Notes under the pieces: model-generated
Told to the model about the DNA's origin: nothing
The model's database searches: none
The model's input: the letters and a program-made list of their open reading frames with translations, nothing else
Part shown: positions 9,237 through 18,927 of the stretch, in pieces
How the letters are laid out: each line of letters starts with the position of its first letter
How positions within the stretch are numbered: the stretch's first letter is position 1
NCBI GenBank assembly: GCA_902557845.1
Contig: CACEBX010000002.1
Location: forward strand, 62,001 to 126,000
Direction of reading: 5' to 3'
DNA length: 64,000 nucleotides
DNA from: Rhodospirillaceae bacterium
GTDB lineage: Bacteria; Pseudomonadota; Alphaproteobacteria; TMED109
Made by a program: the position numbers and the translations under genes

Positions 9237-10871
9237 ATGAATAAAAATAATAAATTTTTTAAAAAATCTATCTATCTTGTTATAGATGCTATGCGCTTTG
9301 ACTCTGTAAAAGATGATTTAAGTTCTAAGAAACTTTATCCTCACCTTGTGCAATTAGCAGAGAAGGGTACTTTAAAAAAAGTTGTAGCTAACGCTCAAGC
9401 TACCCAATTTGTACTACCCTCTATGTTTTCACTAACATATCCTTTAGACAATGGTGGATATAATTATGGAATAAGAAATAGAAAGTGCTCATATGCAGAA
9501 ACAATAAAAAATAAGTTAAAAAGAAAAACTATAATGTTCTCTACTTGTAACCAAATGGGAATAGGAACTAGTTATGATAGAGGCTTTGATGAGATATATA
9601 CAACTTTTGATTTAAGAATATTAATAGAACAAAAGATTAATAGAACACTATTATATGAAGTAGACTTATATAAAAAAAAAAAAATTTCAAAAAACAAACT
9701 AATCAGTATTATTCAAAAAGAGTTTGGCATAACATTAGACCTTTTAAAGGTCTATTATGATAAATATAATAAAGAATTTTGGCCAAAAAAGTTACATAAG
9801 ATAAATAAATTTGTAGGAAATCAGTGTGTTAAAGAAAAAAAAATACTTATGAAACAACCAGATTTAATAATACAAAAGCTTCAAGAAGTTTCAGGCGGTG
9901 TTTATTGGCATACACTAGGAAAAAAAAAATATAAAACGCTAGGTTTTTTTATAGAAAAAATAAAGACTGCATTAGCTTGGAGAACCATGAAGTTAATCGG
10001 AAAGCAATCTATATGGCCTTTTTTTATTCTTTCTCACTATCAAGTTTTATTTAGTGAGTTAATTGATGGTTTTTGTAAAAAACTAACAAAAATAAAAAAA
10101 CAAGAATGGCATATTCATATGCATATAATGGATTTACATGACTGTCGTTCAATTAATAGGTTATTTCATCTAATAGGAAGGTATAGATATTTCCCAACAT
10201 GGTTTTTTGAAAGAATAAAAGGAAATACTAAACATCGATTCGTCTATGCATCTTCGTTAATGTATATAGATAATTGCTTAAAGAAACTAATTTTTCATTT
10301 GAAAAAAGAAAACATTTATCATGAGACATTAATGCTAATTACAGCAGATCATGGTTCTGATTATGCAGAAAGTCCTAGAAAAAAACTACCTACTGGTGAA
10401 AGAACTTTTTACGAATATATAGATATACCTTTGATAATATCAAAAAAAATTGAAAAAAATATTAAGACAGATATTTGCGATACTATGGGAGTGACAGCTA
10501 CTTTTCTAGATATTTTAAAAGCACCATTTGATCCATCATATAAAGGAAAAAGTATTTTGAAAAAAAGTAAAAATTTTGTAGTTACAGAAAATGCTGGTGG
10601 CGGAAACGCAGACCTAATTAGAAAGGACCTTTATTTTACAATTACCACCACAAACTACAAATTGATGTCATGTTTATCAGGTAAAAAATTAAAAATTAAT
10701 AAACTTTATAACCTTATAAAGGATCCTTATGAATTAAGTAATTTATATGAAACTAATATTAATCCCTTACACAAGGATATTACTAAAAATTTAGTGATGA
10801 AACTTTTTATGGAAAGAAAAGCTATATTTAAACTGAGGGGCATTAATAAAATTAAAGATTGTTTTAACTAG
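9237..10871 (+). CDS. Alkaline-phosphatase superfamily protein, sulfatase-like
   Basis: A 544-residue sulfatase-fold protein without a signal peptide, so probably cytoplasmic. VIDAMRFDS near residue 16 gives the first metal aspartate. TADHGSDY near residue 370 gives the Asp-His metal pair. KLYNLIKDPYELSNLY near the C-terminus is the usual sulfatase tail. The nucleophile segment reads TQFVLPSMF: the position normally held by Cys or Ser (or Thr in phosphotransferase relatives) before the PS is Val, so the chemistry is uncertain. It is divergent from cysC-sat, which hints at a role in sulfated or phosphorylated glycan metabolism. It could also be a phosphotransferase relative or a non-hydrolytic member. 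Confidence 0.75.
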   Translation: MNKNNKFFKKSIYLVIDAMRFDSVKDDLSSKKLYPHLVQLAEKGTLKKVVANAQATQFVLPSMFSLTYPLDNGGYNYGIRNRKCSYAETIKNKLKRKTIMFSTCNQMGIGTSYDRGFDEIYTTFDLRILIEQKINRTLLYEVDLYKKKKISKNKLISIIQKEFGITLDLLKVYYDKYNKEFWPKKLHKINKFVGNQCVKEKKILMKQPDLIIQKLQEVSGGVYWHTLGKKKYKTLGFFIEKIKTALAWRTMKLIGKQSIWPFFILSHYQVLFSELIDGFCKKLTKIKKQEWHIHMHIMDLHDCRSINRLFHLIGRYRYFPTWFFERIKGNTKHRFVYASSLMYIDNCLKKLIFHLKKENIYHETLMLITADHGSDYAESPRKKLPTGERTFYEYIDIPLIISKKIEKNIKTDICDTMGVTATFLDILKAPFDPSYKGKSILKKSKNFVVTENAGGGNADLIRKDLYFTITTTNYKLMSCLSGKKLKINKLYNLIKDPYELSNLYETNINPLHKDITKNLVMKLFMERKAIFKLRGINKIKDCFN

Positions 10872-11109
10872 CCTATATTAGCTTTTATCTTAATAGTCCT
10901 AAATGTAACTACACATATTAGTAAAAATAATATAAAAAACTATTCCTAGATATTTCTTATATATATATAAATCATATTTTATATTTTAAAACTTTCTTGT
11001 GAGAACTTGAATTAATTTTGATTATATTTTAAATAAAGTAAACATTGCTTTCATCTATTTTTAGCTAATATAATTTGACAAAAAAATATGGTTAGCATAT
11101 GTTTCCCAG

Positions 11110-11796
11110 ATGAAAATAGCAATAGCAATGATAGGAGAAAATCTTCACGGAAGAACTCTTTCTAATGCTTTAACAATAAATAATATTCAACATCAGTGTA
11201 TAATAGAAAAAAACACTGAAAGAAGCATAAAAAGAGAAAATTGGCTGTCAGCAGCTAAACATGGTCCTAAAATAAAATCAGAAAAAATAATTGTTTCTAA
11301 TATAGATGGCACAACAGTTAAGAAAATTTATAATAATTTTGATGGTCTGGTAATAAATGGAGGTTTGTCTATCCTTACCCATGCTATCTTAAATAAATCC
11401 CTCTGTAGATTTTTAAATGTGCATCCAGGTTTATTACCTTTTTATAGAGGACAAAACCCTGTTCAATGGTCTGTTAAAAACTTATCTCCTTTAGGTGCAA
11501 CTGTTCATTTTATCGATGAAGGTATTGACACTGGACCTATTCTTTTAAAAAAGGAATTAGCTGAGTTTAAATCAAAAAGCATAAGAAACCTTAGAATAGA
11601 AATTCTAGAATTTTCTGCATCCTTATTAGTAGAATATTTAAAAAACTCTAGTAAGTATCCAGAGATTTTCCAGGATCCTAAAATAGGGAATACATATCCT
11701 GCTTACTTTAGTGGCAGTGCAGTCGAGGCTGAAAAAAGACTTGCTCCTCTATTAAAGTTTTATCCTCTGCATAAAAATCCTAAAGGATGTAAATAA
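11110..11796 (+). CDS. Formyltransferase-fold protein (sugar N-formyltransferase-like)
   Basis: A 228-residue protein with the formyl_trans_N fold. The catalytic triad looks complete: Asn103 and His105 in NVHPGLLP, and Asp140 in IDEGIDTGPI. FYRGQNPVQW follows the histidine as in methionyl-tRNA formyltransferase. It lacks the C-terminal tRNA-binding domain of Fmt, so it more likely formylates a small amine such as a nucleotide-linked amino sugar, using N10-formyl-tetrahydrofolate. It stands alone between the sulfatase-like gene and the converging ABC transporter. A second formyltransferase homologue lies at 19596-20492. Confidence 0.8.
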   Translation: MKIAIAMIGENLHGRTLSNALTINNIQHQCIIEKNTERSIKRENWLSAAKHGPKIKSEKIIVSNIDGTTVKKIYNNFDGLVINGGLSILTHAILNKSLCRFLNVHPGLLPFYRGQNPVQWSVKNLSPLGATVHFIDEGIDTGPILLKKELAEFKSKSIRNLRIEILEFSASLLVEYLKNSSKYPEIFQDPKIGNTYPAYFSGSAVEAEKRLAPLLKFYPLHKNPKGCK

Positions 11797-11867
11797 AAGC
11801 TTAAACTGTTTCAATCTAATTAAATTATATTTATTTTATCTTAAGCTAATAAAGTACCCTATGACTT

Positions 11868-13658
11868 TTATTGTTCTTTACATGCTTTGTTATACCAAAT
11901 ACTTTTTTTAATTACTTCATTGTGATTTCCTGTAGCTTCAACTTTTCCATCTTTTAAAACGATTATCTTATCATATAAGCTAAACCATTTTAAACGATGT
12001 CCTATAACTATAACCGTAATAGGCCTCAGCTTTATTTCTTTAAGTATAGCTTTATTTATTATTTGCTCAGTTAAAATATCCAAATTAGAAGAAGGTTCAT
12101 CTAGAATTAAAAGTGAGGATTTTCTAGCTAGAACCCTAGCTAAGTCAATTCTCTGTCTTTCACCACCTGATAACATTGCTCCTTCTATTCCAATTTTAAC
12201 ATTTAAATTATAGTTATTTTTTTCAAGAAAAGGTTTACATCCTGCTTTCTCTAGGGCTTCTAAGACTTCCTCGTCGCTAATCTTTATGTTTCCATATCTT
12301 ACGTGTTCAGCTAATGTTCCTTCAAGTATTTGTGGAGTTTGTGGCAAATAGCCTACGCTATTTCTTAGTTTTTTGAGATTTAGCTTATTTACATTTATTC
12401 CATCTAAATAAATAGTGCCTTTTTTTGGTACTTTTAGTCTTGGAATAAGATCAACTAATGTAGACTTTCCAGCTCCAGATGGGCCGACTATAGCAACTAT
12501 TTCTGCTTTTTTAATTCTAAAACTTAACGACTTTAATACATTTTTGTTCTCACCTACATAAGAATAATCAACATTTTCAAATCTAATTTCTGGGGCATCA
12601 CAGCGACTTATGATATCTCCTTTGTCAAGTTCTAGGTTATTGTTGAGCCTATCCATTGTTTTTATTACAGCTTTTAAAGCAGGCCACTCAGTTTCAACTC
12701 CTTGCCAAGCTGAAAAAAAGTTTTTAACAATTGGCACCCCTCTCATAATTATTAGAGAAAACATACCTATATTAACGATGCTTATTTTTAACAAATCCAC
12801 TGCTGTAAATAAAATGACGGCACCAGTAAAAAAAATAATTGGTTCCATGCAAGAACTTGCAATAGATCTTAAAAAACCTGCCTTAACTTGTTGGGTTTTT
12901 TGCTCTTCAATAATCTCAGATACAAGCTCCTCCTCATGAAACTGGTCTCCTGTTAGTTTTAATAATTTAAGATTTAAAAATCGCTGGTTAATATGCGCCA
13001 TAAATTTTCTATTATTGGCTGTTATAACCAAACCTAGAGTCCCAGATTTAGTCCAAAGTTTCTTTAGTAAATACATTGATATTAAAAAAGCTGAAACAGC
13101 AAAAATAGTTAGTTGCCAAGAAATTGCTATCATTAAAAAAAAGTAAATAATGAACATTATTATTAAACCTAGTACTTCTATTCCTGTAGTTATTAATCTA
13201 GAAGCCCTATTTACTTCTATAGTTAAATCATTGATGGTCTCACCTGGAGAAACTTTATGAAATAAGTCTTCTTTAGAAGATAAAAAAAGGCTTAGTCCTC
13301 TTTTGCGAAGTTGAAATATTAATTTAGCTAAAATAATTGTATTCCAATAAGTCCTACCAAAAACGACTCCTTGTCTTAATAGAATAATTATAATTAACAA
13401 TATTGTTATATTTAATTTATCTGGTTCAAAACCTATTCTTTCTATAACATTTAATATTTTTTGTATTATTTCCTGAGAACCTATTATATTTTCTAAGCCT
13501 TTTCCTGATAAAAAAAGAGAAACTAAAGGAACTATTAAAAATAACCCTATAGCTTCAAAAAATACCGCTAAAAAATATAAAAAAATTGAGATAAATAAAA
13601 CTGACTTACTTAAACCTAAAAACATTGAGTCTTTATAAAAGTTTATTATTCTATTCAT
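11868..13658 (-). CDS. ABC exporter, fused permease and ATPase (PglK/MsbA-like flippase)
   Basis: A 596-residue half-transporter. Residues about 1-330 hold a six-helix exporter domain; about 350-590 hold the ATPase, with Walker A GPSGAGKST, signature LSGGERQR, Walker B LLILDEPSS and the GHR switch histidine. The domain order and the ENIIGSQEI/TWNTIIL region resemble PglK and MsbA, which flip lipid-linked oligosaccharide or lipid A. No Wzx-type flippase appears in the window, so this protein is a good candidate for flipping the glycan made by the surrounding genes. It could equally be the general lipid A flippase. Confidence 0.85.
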   Translation of the reverse strand: MNRIINFYKDSMFLGLSKSVLFISIFLYFLAVFFEAIGLFLIVPLVSLFLSGKGLENIIGSQEIIQKILNVIERIGFEPDKLNITILLIIIILLRQGVVFGRTYWNTIILAKLIFQLRKRGLSLFLSSKEDLFHKVSPGETINDLTIEVNRASRLITTGIEVLGLIIMFIIYFFLMIAISWQLTIFAVSAFLISMYLLKKLWTKSGTLGLVITANNRKFMAHINQRFLNLKLLKLTGDQFHEEELVSEIIEEQKTQQVKAGFLRSIASSCMEPIIFFTGAVILFTAVDLLKISIVNIGMFSLIIMRGVPIVKNFFSAWQGVETEWPALKAVIKTMDRLNNNLELDKGDIISRCDAPEIRFENVDYSYVGENKNVLKSLSFRIKKAEIVAIVGPSGAGKSTLVDLIPRLKVPKKGTIYLDGINVNKLNLKKLRNSVGYLPQTPQILEGTLAEHVRYGNIKISDEEVLEALEKAGCKPFLEKNNYNLNVKIGIEGAMLSGGERQRIDLARVLARKSSLLILDEPSSNLDILTEQIINKAILKEIKLRPITVIVIGHRLKWFSLYDKIIVLKDGKVEATGNHNEVIKKSIWYNKACKEQ

Positions 13659-13906
13659 ATCATTTAATTAAAAACTTAGGTTTGCTTTATCAATATTTAT
13701 GATTCATATTATTAATTTTAAATTTAGAATAAATTAATAATTTTATCTATAAATAATAATTTAAGCTATAATCTATATTATTTACAAGAGCTATATTAAA
13801 GAAATATTATCAATTTCTAAAATTATTTATTCTAATAAAATAAGTTTTATTTGAATATTTCTTTTATATGACTTAATATTTTAAAAGTTTCCTATTCTAT
13901 ATCCTT

Positions 13907-14893
13907 ATGAATGATCAAAAAAATAAAATCTTTATTATTTTAGTAGGAGGTGGAAAAGTTTCTACGGGTTATACCAATGGTAAATTAACTCATATACCTA
14001 ATCATTTATCAGCTATAAAGTCCATAGAAAATACTAAGGTAGTTCTTAAAGCAGTTGTAGAAAAAAATATAAAAATACGAAATTTTTTAGTAAATAAAGG
14101 AATTAAAGCCTATAAAAATATTGATGATATAAAATATATAAATAAAAATGATATTTTTGTTATTTGTACACCTCCAAAAGATAGACTCCTATTAATTAAA
14201 AAGTGTAATAAATTTAAAATAAGAAATTTGATTTTGGAAAAGCCATTATCTGAAAAATTTATTGAAAGCATAAAAATCAAAGAGTATGTTCATAAATATA
14301 AAATTAATTTATTTACTAACTATCATAGAAGAAACATAAAAACCTTAGTAGAACTTAAAAGAAAACTTAAAGATTGTGTGGCTATCAATGTCCACTACAA
14401 TAATGGCCTATTGAATTATGCTAGCCATGCTATAGATTTAATTAATTTCTATTTTGGCAAACTTATATATGTTCAAGGTATTAAAAATGAAAATAAAAAA
14501 AATAACAAACTAAATAATTCATATAGCTTCTATGGAATTCTAAAAAAAAATATATTTGTTAACTTTCAATCATATGAAAAAGTAAATTATGATTTGCTCG
14601 ATTTAGAGTTTATTTGCAAAAATAAAAAAATAGTTCTTAAAACAGGAGGTTCTTTAATTATTGAGGAAAAACCTATAAAAAACCTATACTACAAAGGCTA
14701 TAATCATTTAAAAAGTATTAAAGAACATAAAAAAAATTCTGAGGGCTTTAAAGAATTATATTTAAACCTATATAATTTTGTAGTAAATAATAATAAAACA
14801 AACTTTTGTAATATAGAAAACTCTTGTTATGTTACAGAGGTATGCGAAAAAGTTATTAAATCTGTAAAAAATGGAAGAAAACAAATAATTTAG
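13907..14893 (+). CDS. Gfo/Idh/MocA family NAD(P)-dependent sugar oxidoreductase
   Basis: A 328-residue oxidoreductase. The N-terminal Rossmann motif is a VGGGKVS loop near residue 13. FVICTPPKDR and LILEKPLSEK, with the EKP signature lysine near residue 107, are typical of the family, followed by TNYHRRN. The gene is 7 bases before a DegT-type aminotransferase on the same strand. This pair often works in sequence: oxidation of a nucleotide sugar to a keto-sugar, then transamination. The exact sugar is not visible. The protein is more Lys/Asn-rich than average even for this genome. Confidence 0.78.
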   Translation: MNDQKNKIFIILVGGGKVSTGYTNGKLTHIPNHLSAIKSIENTKVVLKAVVEKNIKIRNFLVNKGIKAYKNIDDIKYINKNDIFVICTPPKDRLLLIKKCNKFKIRNLILEKPLSEKFIESIKIKEYVHKYKINLFTNYHRRNIKTLVELKRKLKDCVAINVHYNNGLLNYASHAIDLINFYFGKLIYVQGIKNENKKNNKLNNSYSFYGILKKNIFVNFQSYEKVNYDLLDLEFICKNKKIVLKTGGSLIIEEKPIKNLYYKGYNHLKSIKEHKKNSEGFKELYLNLYNFVVNNNKTNFCNIENSCYVTEVCEKVIKSVKNGRKQII

Positions 14894-14900
14894 GAGTTAT

Positions 14901-16208
14901 ATGCTTATTAAAACAGATACAGAATTAGCTATATTAGGAGGACCAAAACTAAATAAGAAAGAGCCTTTAAGGTGGAACAACTCTCTTGGAAAGGAAGAAA
15001 GAGATGCTGTATTAGAGGTCATGGATTCAGGAACATTAAGTGGCTTTCAAGCATCCCCAAATGAAATGTTCTGGGGTGGAAAAAATGTAAAAAAACTAGA
15101 AGCCTCATTTAAAAAGGCGTTTAACGTTAAATATGCAGTGGCTGTAAACTCTGCTACCTCAGCTTTGCATTGTGCTATGATGTCTTTAGGCCTAGATATT
15201 GGAGATGAAGTTATTACATCACCTTATACAATGAGTGCAACTTCTACATCAATATTAATGGTAGGAGGTATTCCAATTTTTGCCGATATAGAAGAAGAAA
15301 CTTTTTGCCTTGATCCTCAGTCAGTGAGAAAAAGTATAAATAACAATACTAAAGCAATCTGTGCAGTAAATATTTTAGGACATCCGGCAAATCTAAATGA
15401 ATTAAGAAAAATTGCTGATGATAATAACCTCATATTAATAGAAGATAATAGTCAATCTCCTGGCGCTACTCATTATGGAAAATTCACAGGCACAGTTGGA
15501 GATATTGGCGTATTTAGCTTTAATCGTCATAAAGTTATGCAATCAGGAGAAGGCGGGGTTATGGTTACTAGTAATAATAAAATTTACGAAAAAGCCTCCT
15601 TATTCAGAAACCATGGAGAAGCAGTAGTAGAGGAGTTTGGTATTAATGATATTACGAATACAATTGGCCTAAATTTAAGAATGACTGAATTAGAAGCAGC
15701 TATTGCTAACGAGCAATTTAAAAAACTTGAGACGTTAAATGATGAGAGAATAATGTTAGCAAACAGATTATCCTCTAATCTTGGAAGTTTTGATGGAATA
15801 ACACCTCCCGTAACCTTGCCTAATAACAAACACGTCTACTACATGTATGGAATTAAGTATGATGAAAATGTTACAAAGCTTCCAAGAAAGTATTTTGTAG
15901 AAGCAATGTTAGCTGAAGGCTTTTCAATAAGAGAAGGATATCTAAAACCAACCTATTTAGAGCCACTTTATCAAAAACAAATATGTTTTGGGAAAAAAGG
16001 ATTTCCATTTTCAGAAGCAAAACGAGATAGTAAGCTTGAATATAGTAAAGGGCTATGTCCTGTAACAGAAAGAGTTCAGGATAACTCCATGGTTCTTACC
16101 GCTGTTATGCAATCACCTCAAACACTAGATGATATGGACCTATGGACTGAAGGCGTAAAAAAGGTCTTAAGCAAGAAAGAAAAATTGATCAAACATATGA
16201 AAAAATAG
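14901..16208 (+). CDS. DegT/DnrJ/EryC1/StrS family sugar aminotransferase
   Basis: A 435-residue PLP-dependent aminotransferase, longer than the usual 370-400. NSATSALH near residue 83 and EDNSQSPGA near 181 are cofactor and substrate contacts. Lys211 in FNRHKVMQSGEGG is the expected PLP lysine. The final part (residues about 330-435) is longer and carries REGYLKPTYLEP. The enzyme should place an amino group on a keto-sugar nucleotide. It follows the Gfo/Idh/MocA gene by 7 bases and precedes a glycosyltransferase-like gene by 10 bases, so the three probably form one operon making and attaching an amino sugar. It is clearly distinct from the LegC homologue at 20479-21669. Confidence 0.88.
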   Translation: MLIKTDTELAILGGPKLNKKEPLRWNNSLGKEERDAVLEVMDSGTLSGFQASPNEMFWGGKNVKKLEASFKKAFNVKYAVAVNSATSALHCAMMSLGLDIGDEVITSPYTMSATSTSILMVGGIPIFADIEEETFCLDPQSVRKSINNNTKAICAVNILGHPANLNELRKIADDNNLILIEDNSQSPGATHYGKFTGTVGDIGVFSFNRHKVMQSGEGGVMVTSNNKIYEKASLFRNHGEAVVEEFGINDITNTIGLNLRMTELEAAIANEQFKKLETLNDERIMLANRLSSNLGSFDGITPPVTLPNNKHVYYMYGIKYDENVTKLPRKYFVEAMLAEGFSIREGYLKPTYLEPLYQKQICFGKKGFPFSEAKRDSKLEYSKGLCPVTERVQDNSMVLTAVMQSPQTLDDMDLWTEGVKKVLSKKEKLIKHMKK

Positions 16209-16218
16209 AAATATAATA

Positions 16219-17181
16219 ATGAAATCCATATTGATTGTAATTAGTGAATATGGTGCATTAGCTTATTTTTATCCTGTTATAAAATCACTTTTAAAAAATT
16301 ATCAAGTAACTCTATTTACTGAACTAGACTTGTCTATTTTTATTAAAAAAGATTCTAAAAAAAAAGAAATATTTCAAAGATTAGATGCTATTAAACCCAT
16401 ATATCTAAAAAATGAAACAATTAAAAATTTTAACTGTATTATAAGCTCAGCTACTTCCAATAAATTTGAGCATGAAATAATTTCAAAGTCTTGCTCATTA
16501 AATATAAAAAGCATACAATTTGTTGATAATTCATATGGATGGAAAAAAAGACTTACTTATAACGGGAAGACAGTCTTTCCTGATTATTTGTGTGTTGTGC
16601 ATAAAAAATGTATTAAGAGTGCTTTTGACGATGGAATACCAAAAAAAATAATTTATCAGATAGGGCATCCTGCTTGGGATAATATAAAATACGATATTCA
16701 AAGAGAGAATAGAAAAACATTATTTATTGGTACCCCTATATTTGAAATTTATAAAAATAAATTAGGTTACTCTGAAAAAGAAGTATGGCATATGTGCTTA
16801 AGAGCAAAAAAAGAATACCCAGAATTATTAAAAAGCTTAAAATACTTATTACACCCAAGTCAAAAATATCCTCCTTATGTTAATAAAAAATATATTATTA
16901 AAAGGATAAAAAAAACAGATTACTATGGTCAAATTATAGGGATATTTTCTTCTTATTTAACAGAAGCTTGGTATATGAATAAGCGAGTTATAAGCATTCA
17001 ACCAAATAATGTTAGTGATGATAAATGGATAATTTCGAAATATACTAACCAAGTTTATGCAAAGAATTATAGAGAATTTGTTAATATTCTTAAAAAAGAA
17101 AAGTCAAAAACTAGCACTAAGATTTTTAATAACAATAACAGCGTTCAAAAGTTTATAAAGCTAATTAAAAGCATGTCTTAA
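16219..17181 (+). CDS. Putative GT-B/CDP-glycerol-transferase-like glycosyltransferase
   Basis: A 320-residue protein with a weak resemblance to CDP-glycerol glycerophosphotransferase and capsule-type GT-B enzymes. It has an N-terminal ILIVISEYGALAYFYPVIKS segment, a middle GHPAWDNI element, a LLHPSQKYPP segment, and SSYLTEAWYMNKRVISIQPN, which looks like the donor-nucleotide site of such enzymes. It is the last gene of the oxidoreductase-aminotransferase operon. The role is assigned mainly from this context. It converges on the SpsF-like gene 13 bases away across an AT-only palindrome (17181-17200) that might serve as a weak bidirectional terminator. Confidence 0.55.
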   Translation: MKSILIVISEYGALAYFYPVIKSLLKNYQVTLFTELDLSIFIKKDSKKKEIFQRLDAIKPIYLKNETIKNFNCIISSATSNKFEHEIISKSCSLNIKSIQFVDNSYGWKKRLTYNGKTVFPDYLCVVHKKCIKSAFDDGIPKKIIYQIGHPAWDNIKYDIQRENRKTLFIGTPIFEIYKNKLGYSEKEVWHMCLRAKKEYPELLKSLKYLLHPSQKYPPYVNKKYIIKRIKKTDYYGQIIGIFSSYLTEAWYMNKRVISIQPNNVSDDKWIISKYTNQVYAKNYREFVNILKKEKSKTSTKIFNNNNSVQKFIKLIKSMS

Positions 17182-17194
17182 AATAAAAGATTTT

Positions 17195-17881
17195 TTATTT
17201 AAGAAATGACATAACATCTTCTAATCCAAAATATTTATTATTTTTGTAAAGTCTTTTGAATAAAAAAGAGATTTTTTTAAAATCAGCTAAAGTATCAACA
17301 CATAAATTATAATTTCCAAAATTTTTATTATTTTTTATTGAATATATCCTTGGAAACTCTTTATTATTTTTCATAATCCAAGACATCACTAATTCTCTGT
17401 TATAAGAGTCTTTTATATTATGATGACACCATTCTATAGCTTTATAACTGACTATCTCGAAACTATAACCATCAGGAAACGTTTTACTAATTTTATTTGT
17501 AACTAAGTCTAGTCTATTATCACTATTACTAAAAATATTTAGTCCTTCTTGCAGATAAAAAGGATCTATTAAAGGACAGTCTGCATTTATTTTTAATATT
17601 GCATCAGATTTAACTAATTTAAATGACTCGTAGAGTCTTCCCACTATATCATTTTCATCTTCATGTCTATAAACTATTATGTTTTCTTTTAATGCATATT
17701 TTTCTAGTATATCATTTTTTTTATCCGCAGTAGTAGCTAATATAATTTCTTTTAATCCTTTTACTTCCCTTAATCTGTCAAAAATATGCCCTATGAGAGG
17801 TTTGCTCTCAATTTCAAGCATTACTTTACCAGGTAATCTCTTAGAACCCATTCTAGCTTGAATTAATCCAGAAATATTCAT
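17195..17881 (-). CDS. SpsF-like cytidylyltransferase family protein
   Basis: A 228-residue nucleotidyltransferase of the SpsF/COG1861 type. The QARMGSKRLPGKVM segment at residues 8-21 is the nucleotide-binding loop, and LKINADCPLIDP near 101 has the metal-binding aspartate. These proteins are related to CMP-sugar and CMP-Kdo synthetases and often occur in sialic-acid-like and spore-coat glycan loci. It is the last gene of a tight minus-strand operon (24173 down to 17195) and starts immediately after the PtmE gene. A separate NeuA-type gene is present at 26216, so the substrate here may be a different sugar or alditol phosphate. Confidence 0.8.
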   Translation of the reverse strand: MNISGLIQARMGSKRLPGKVMLEIESKPLIGHIFDRLREVKGLKEIILATTADKKNDILEKYALKENIIVYRHEDENDIVGRLYESFKLVKSDAILKINADCPLIDPFYLQEGLNIFSNSDNRLDLVTNKISKTFPDGYSFEIVSYKAIEWCHHNIKDSYNRELVMSWIMKNNKEFPRIYSIKNNKNFGNYNLCVDTLADFKKISFLFKRLYKNNKYFGLEDVMSFLK

Positions 17882-18925
17882 CTACTTAATTTTTTTATTT
17901 CTTAGAATTTCTTTTTTTAAAGTATTGGGTTCCCCTATATCATTCCAGTACTCGTAAATAGGAAAAATAGAAATTTTTTTACCTAGCTTACCAGCTGTAT
18001 TTATCAAATCTGTCATATCAGTGTATTTTTCATCTACTAAATCACATATCTTTTTGTTAATACAATATATTCCACTTAATACAAATTCTTCTTTGTAGGG
18101 TTTTTCTTTAAGGGTTTTTAAACAAAAGTTTTTATCAAAACCTATCACACCGTAAGGTAACTGATATTTAAATTTTGCTACAGTTAAGGTCATGTCACAT
18201 TTTTTTTCTAAATGAAAATTATTTAATGAACTTAGGTTTACATCAAAAATAATATCTGCATTAATAACGGTAAGATAATTAAAATTAAGTTCTTTAAGAT
18301 AGTTTATACTTCCTGCCGTACCTAAAGGTTCTTTTTCATAAATAACATGAATATTTAATAAAGACTTTCTATTTTTAATAAAGTTTTCAATTTTTTTATG
18401 TAAATAGTGGGTAGAAATATAAACATTATCATATTTAAATTTCTCTAACTTTTTTAGTATCTGTTCTAGGATCGTATCTTCCCCAATTTTAATTAATGGC
18501 TTAGGAGTATTTTTTGTTTTTCTACCTAGCCTTTTTCCAAAACCTCCTGCCATAAGTAAGGCTGTTCTTGATATTTGTTTTTTTTGTTCAAGAAAAATAT
18601 ATTGAATATTATTTTTTTCATCAACTACAGGTATAAACTTATTATAAGCTTTAAGCTTTAGTAAAATCGCATCAAATTTATTTATATCTTTTGTGCTAAG
18701 AATCTTAGGCTTTTTATTCATACATTCAGTAATAGAAGCGTTTATATTTATTCCTTTTAAAATAGCTCGTCTAATATCTCCATCTGTAACTGTTCCTAAT
18801 AGTCTATTCTTTTTGTCTTTAACTATAAAAAAGCCAAATTTACTTTTATCTAAAAGTTGCATAGCTTTTTTAATAGTATCTTCCTTATTTAAAGAAACAT
18901 CCTTTATTTGGTTAAGTTTTAACAA
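17882..18925 (-). CDS. ptmE: Glucosamine-1-phosphate guanylyltransferase-like protein with CBS pair (PtmE/LegX type)
   Basis: A 347-residue protein. Residues 1 to about 115 are two CBS motifs (GTVTDGDIRRAIL in the first). Residues about 122-345 are a nucleotidyltransferase, with LLMAGGFGKRLG, KPLIKIG, EPLGTAGS and a VINADI metal site. This is the domain order of Campylobacter PtmE, which makes GDP-glucosamine for legionaminic acid synthesis. The neighbours (LegB, LegC, and NeuB and NeuA types) support the same pathway. The CBS pair probably senses nucleotides. UDP or other NTP use cannot be excluded from sequence alone. Confidence 0.82.
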   Translation of the reverse strand: MLKLNQIKDVSLNKEDTIKKAMQLLDKSKFGFFIVKDKKNRLLGTVTDGDIRRAILKGININASITECMNKKPKILSTKDINKFDAILLKLKAYNKFIPVVDEKNNIQYIFLEQKKQISRTALLMAGGFGKRLGRKTKNTPKPLIKIGEDTILEQILKKLEKFKYDNVYISTHYLHKKIENFIKNRKSLLNIHVIYEKEPLGTAGSINYLKELNFNYLTVINADIIFDVNLSSLNNFHLEKKCDMTLTVAKFKYQLPYGVIGFDKNFCLKTLKEKPYKEEFVLSGIYCINKKICDLVDEKYTDMTDLINTAGKLGKKISIFPIYEYWNDIGEPNTLKKEILRNKKIK

Positions 18926-18927
18926 CT

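Noticed and set aside
11797-11867. Possible terminator between the formyltransferase and the ABC transporter genes
   Set aside because: The AGCTTAA/TTAAGCT arms are only 7 bp and separated by about 40 bases; too weak to call.
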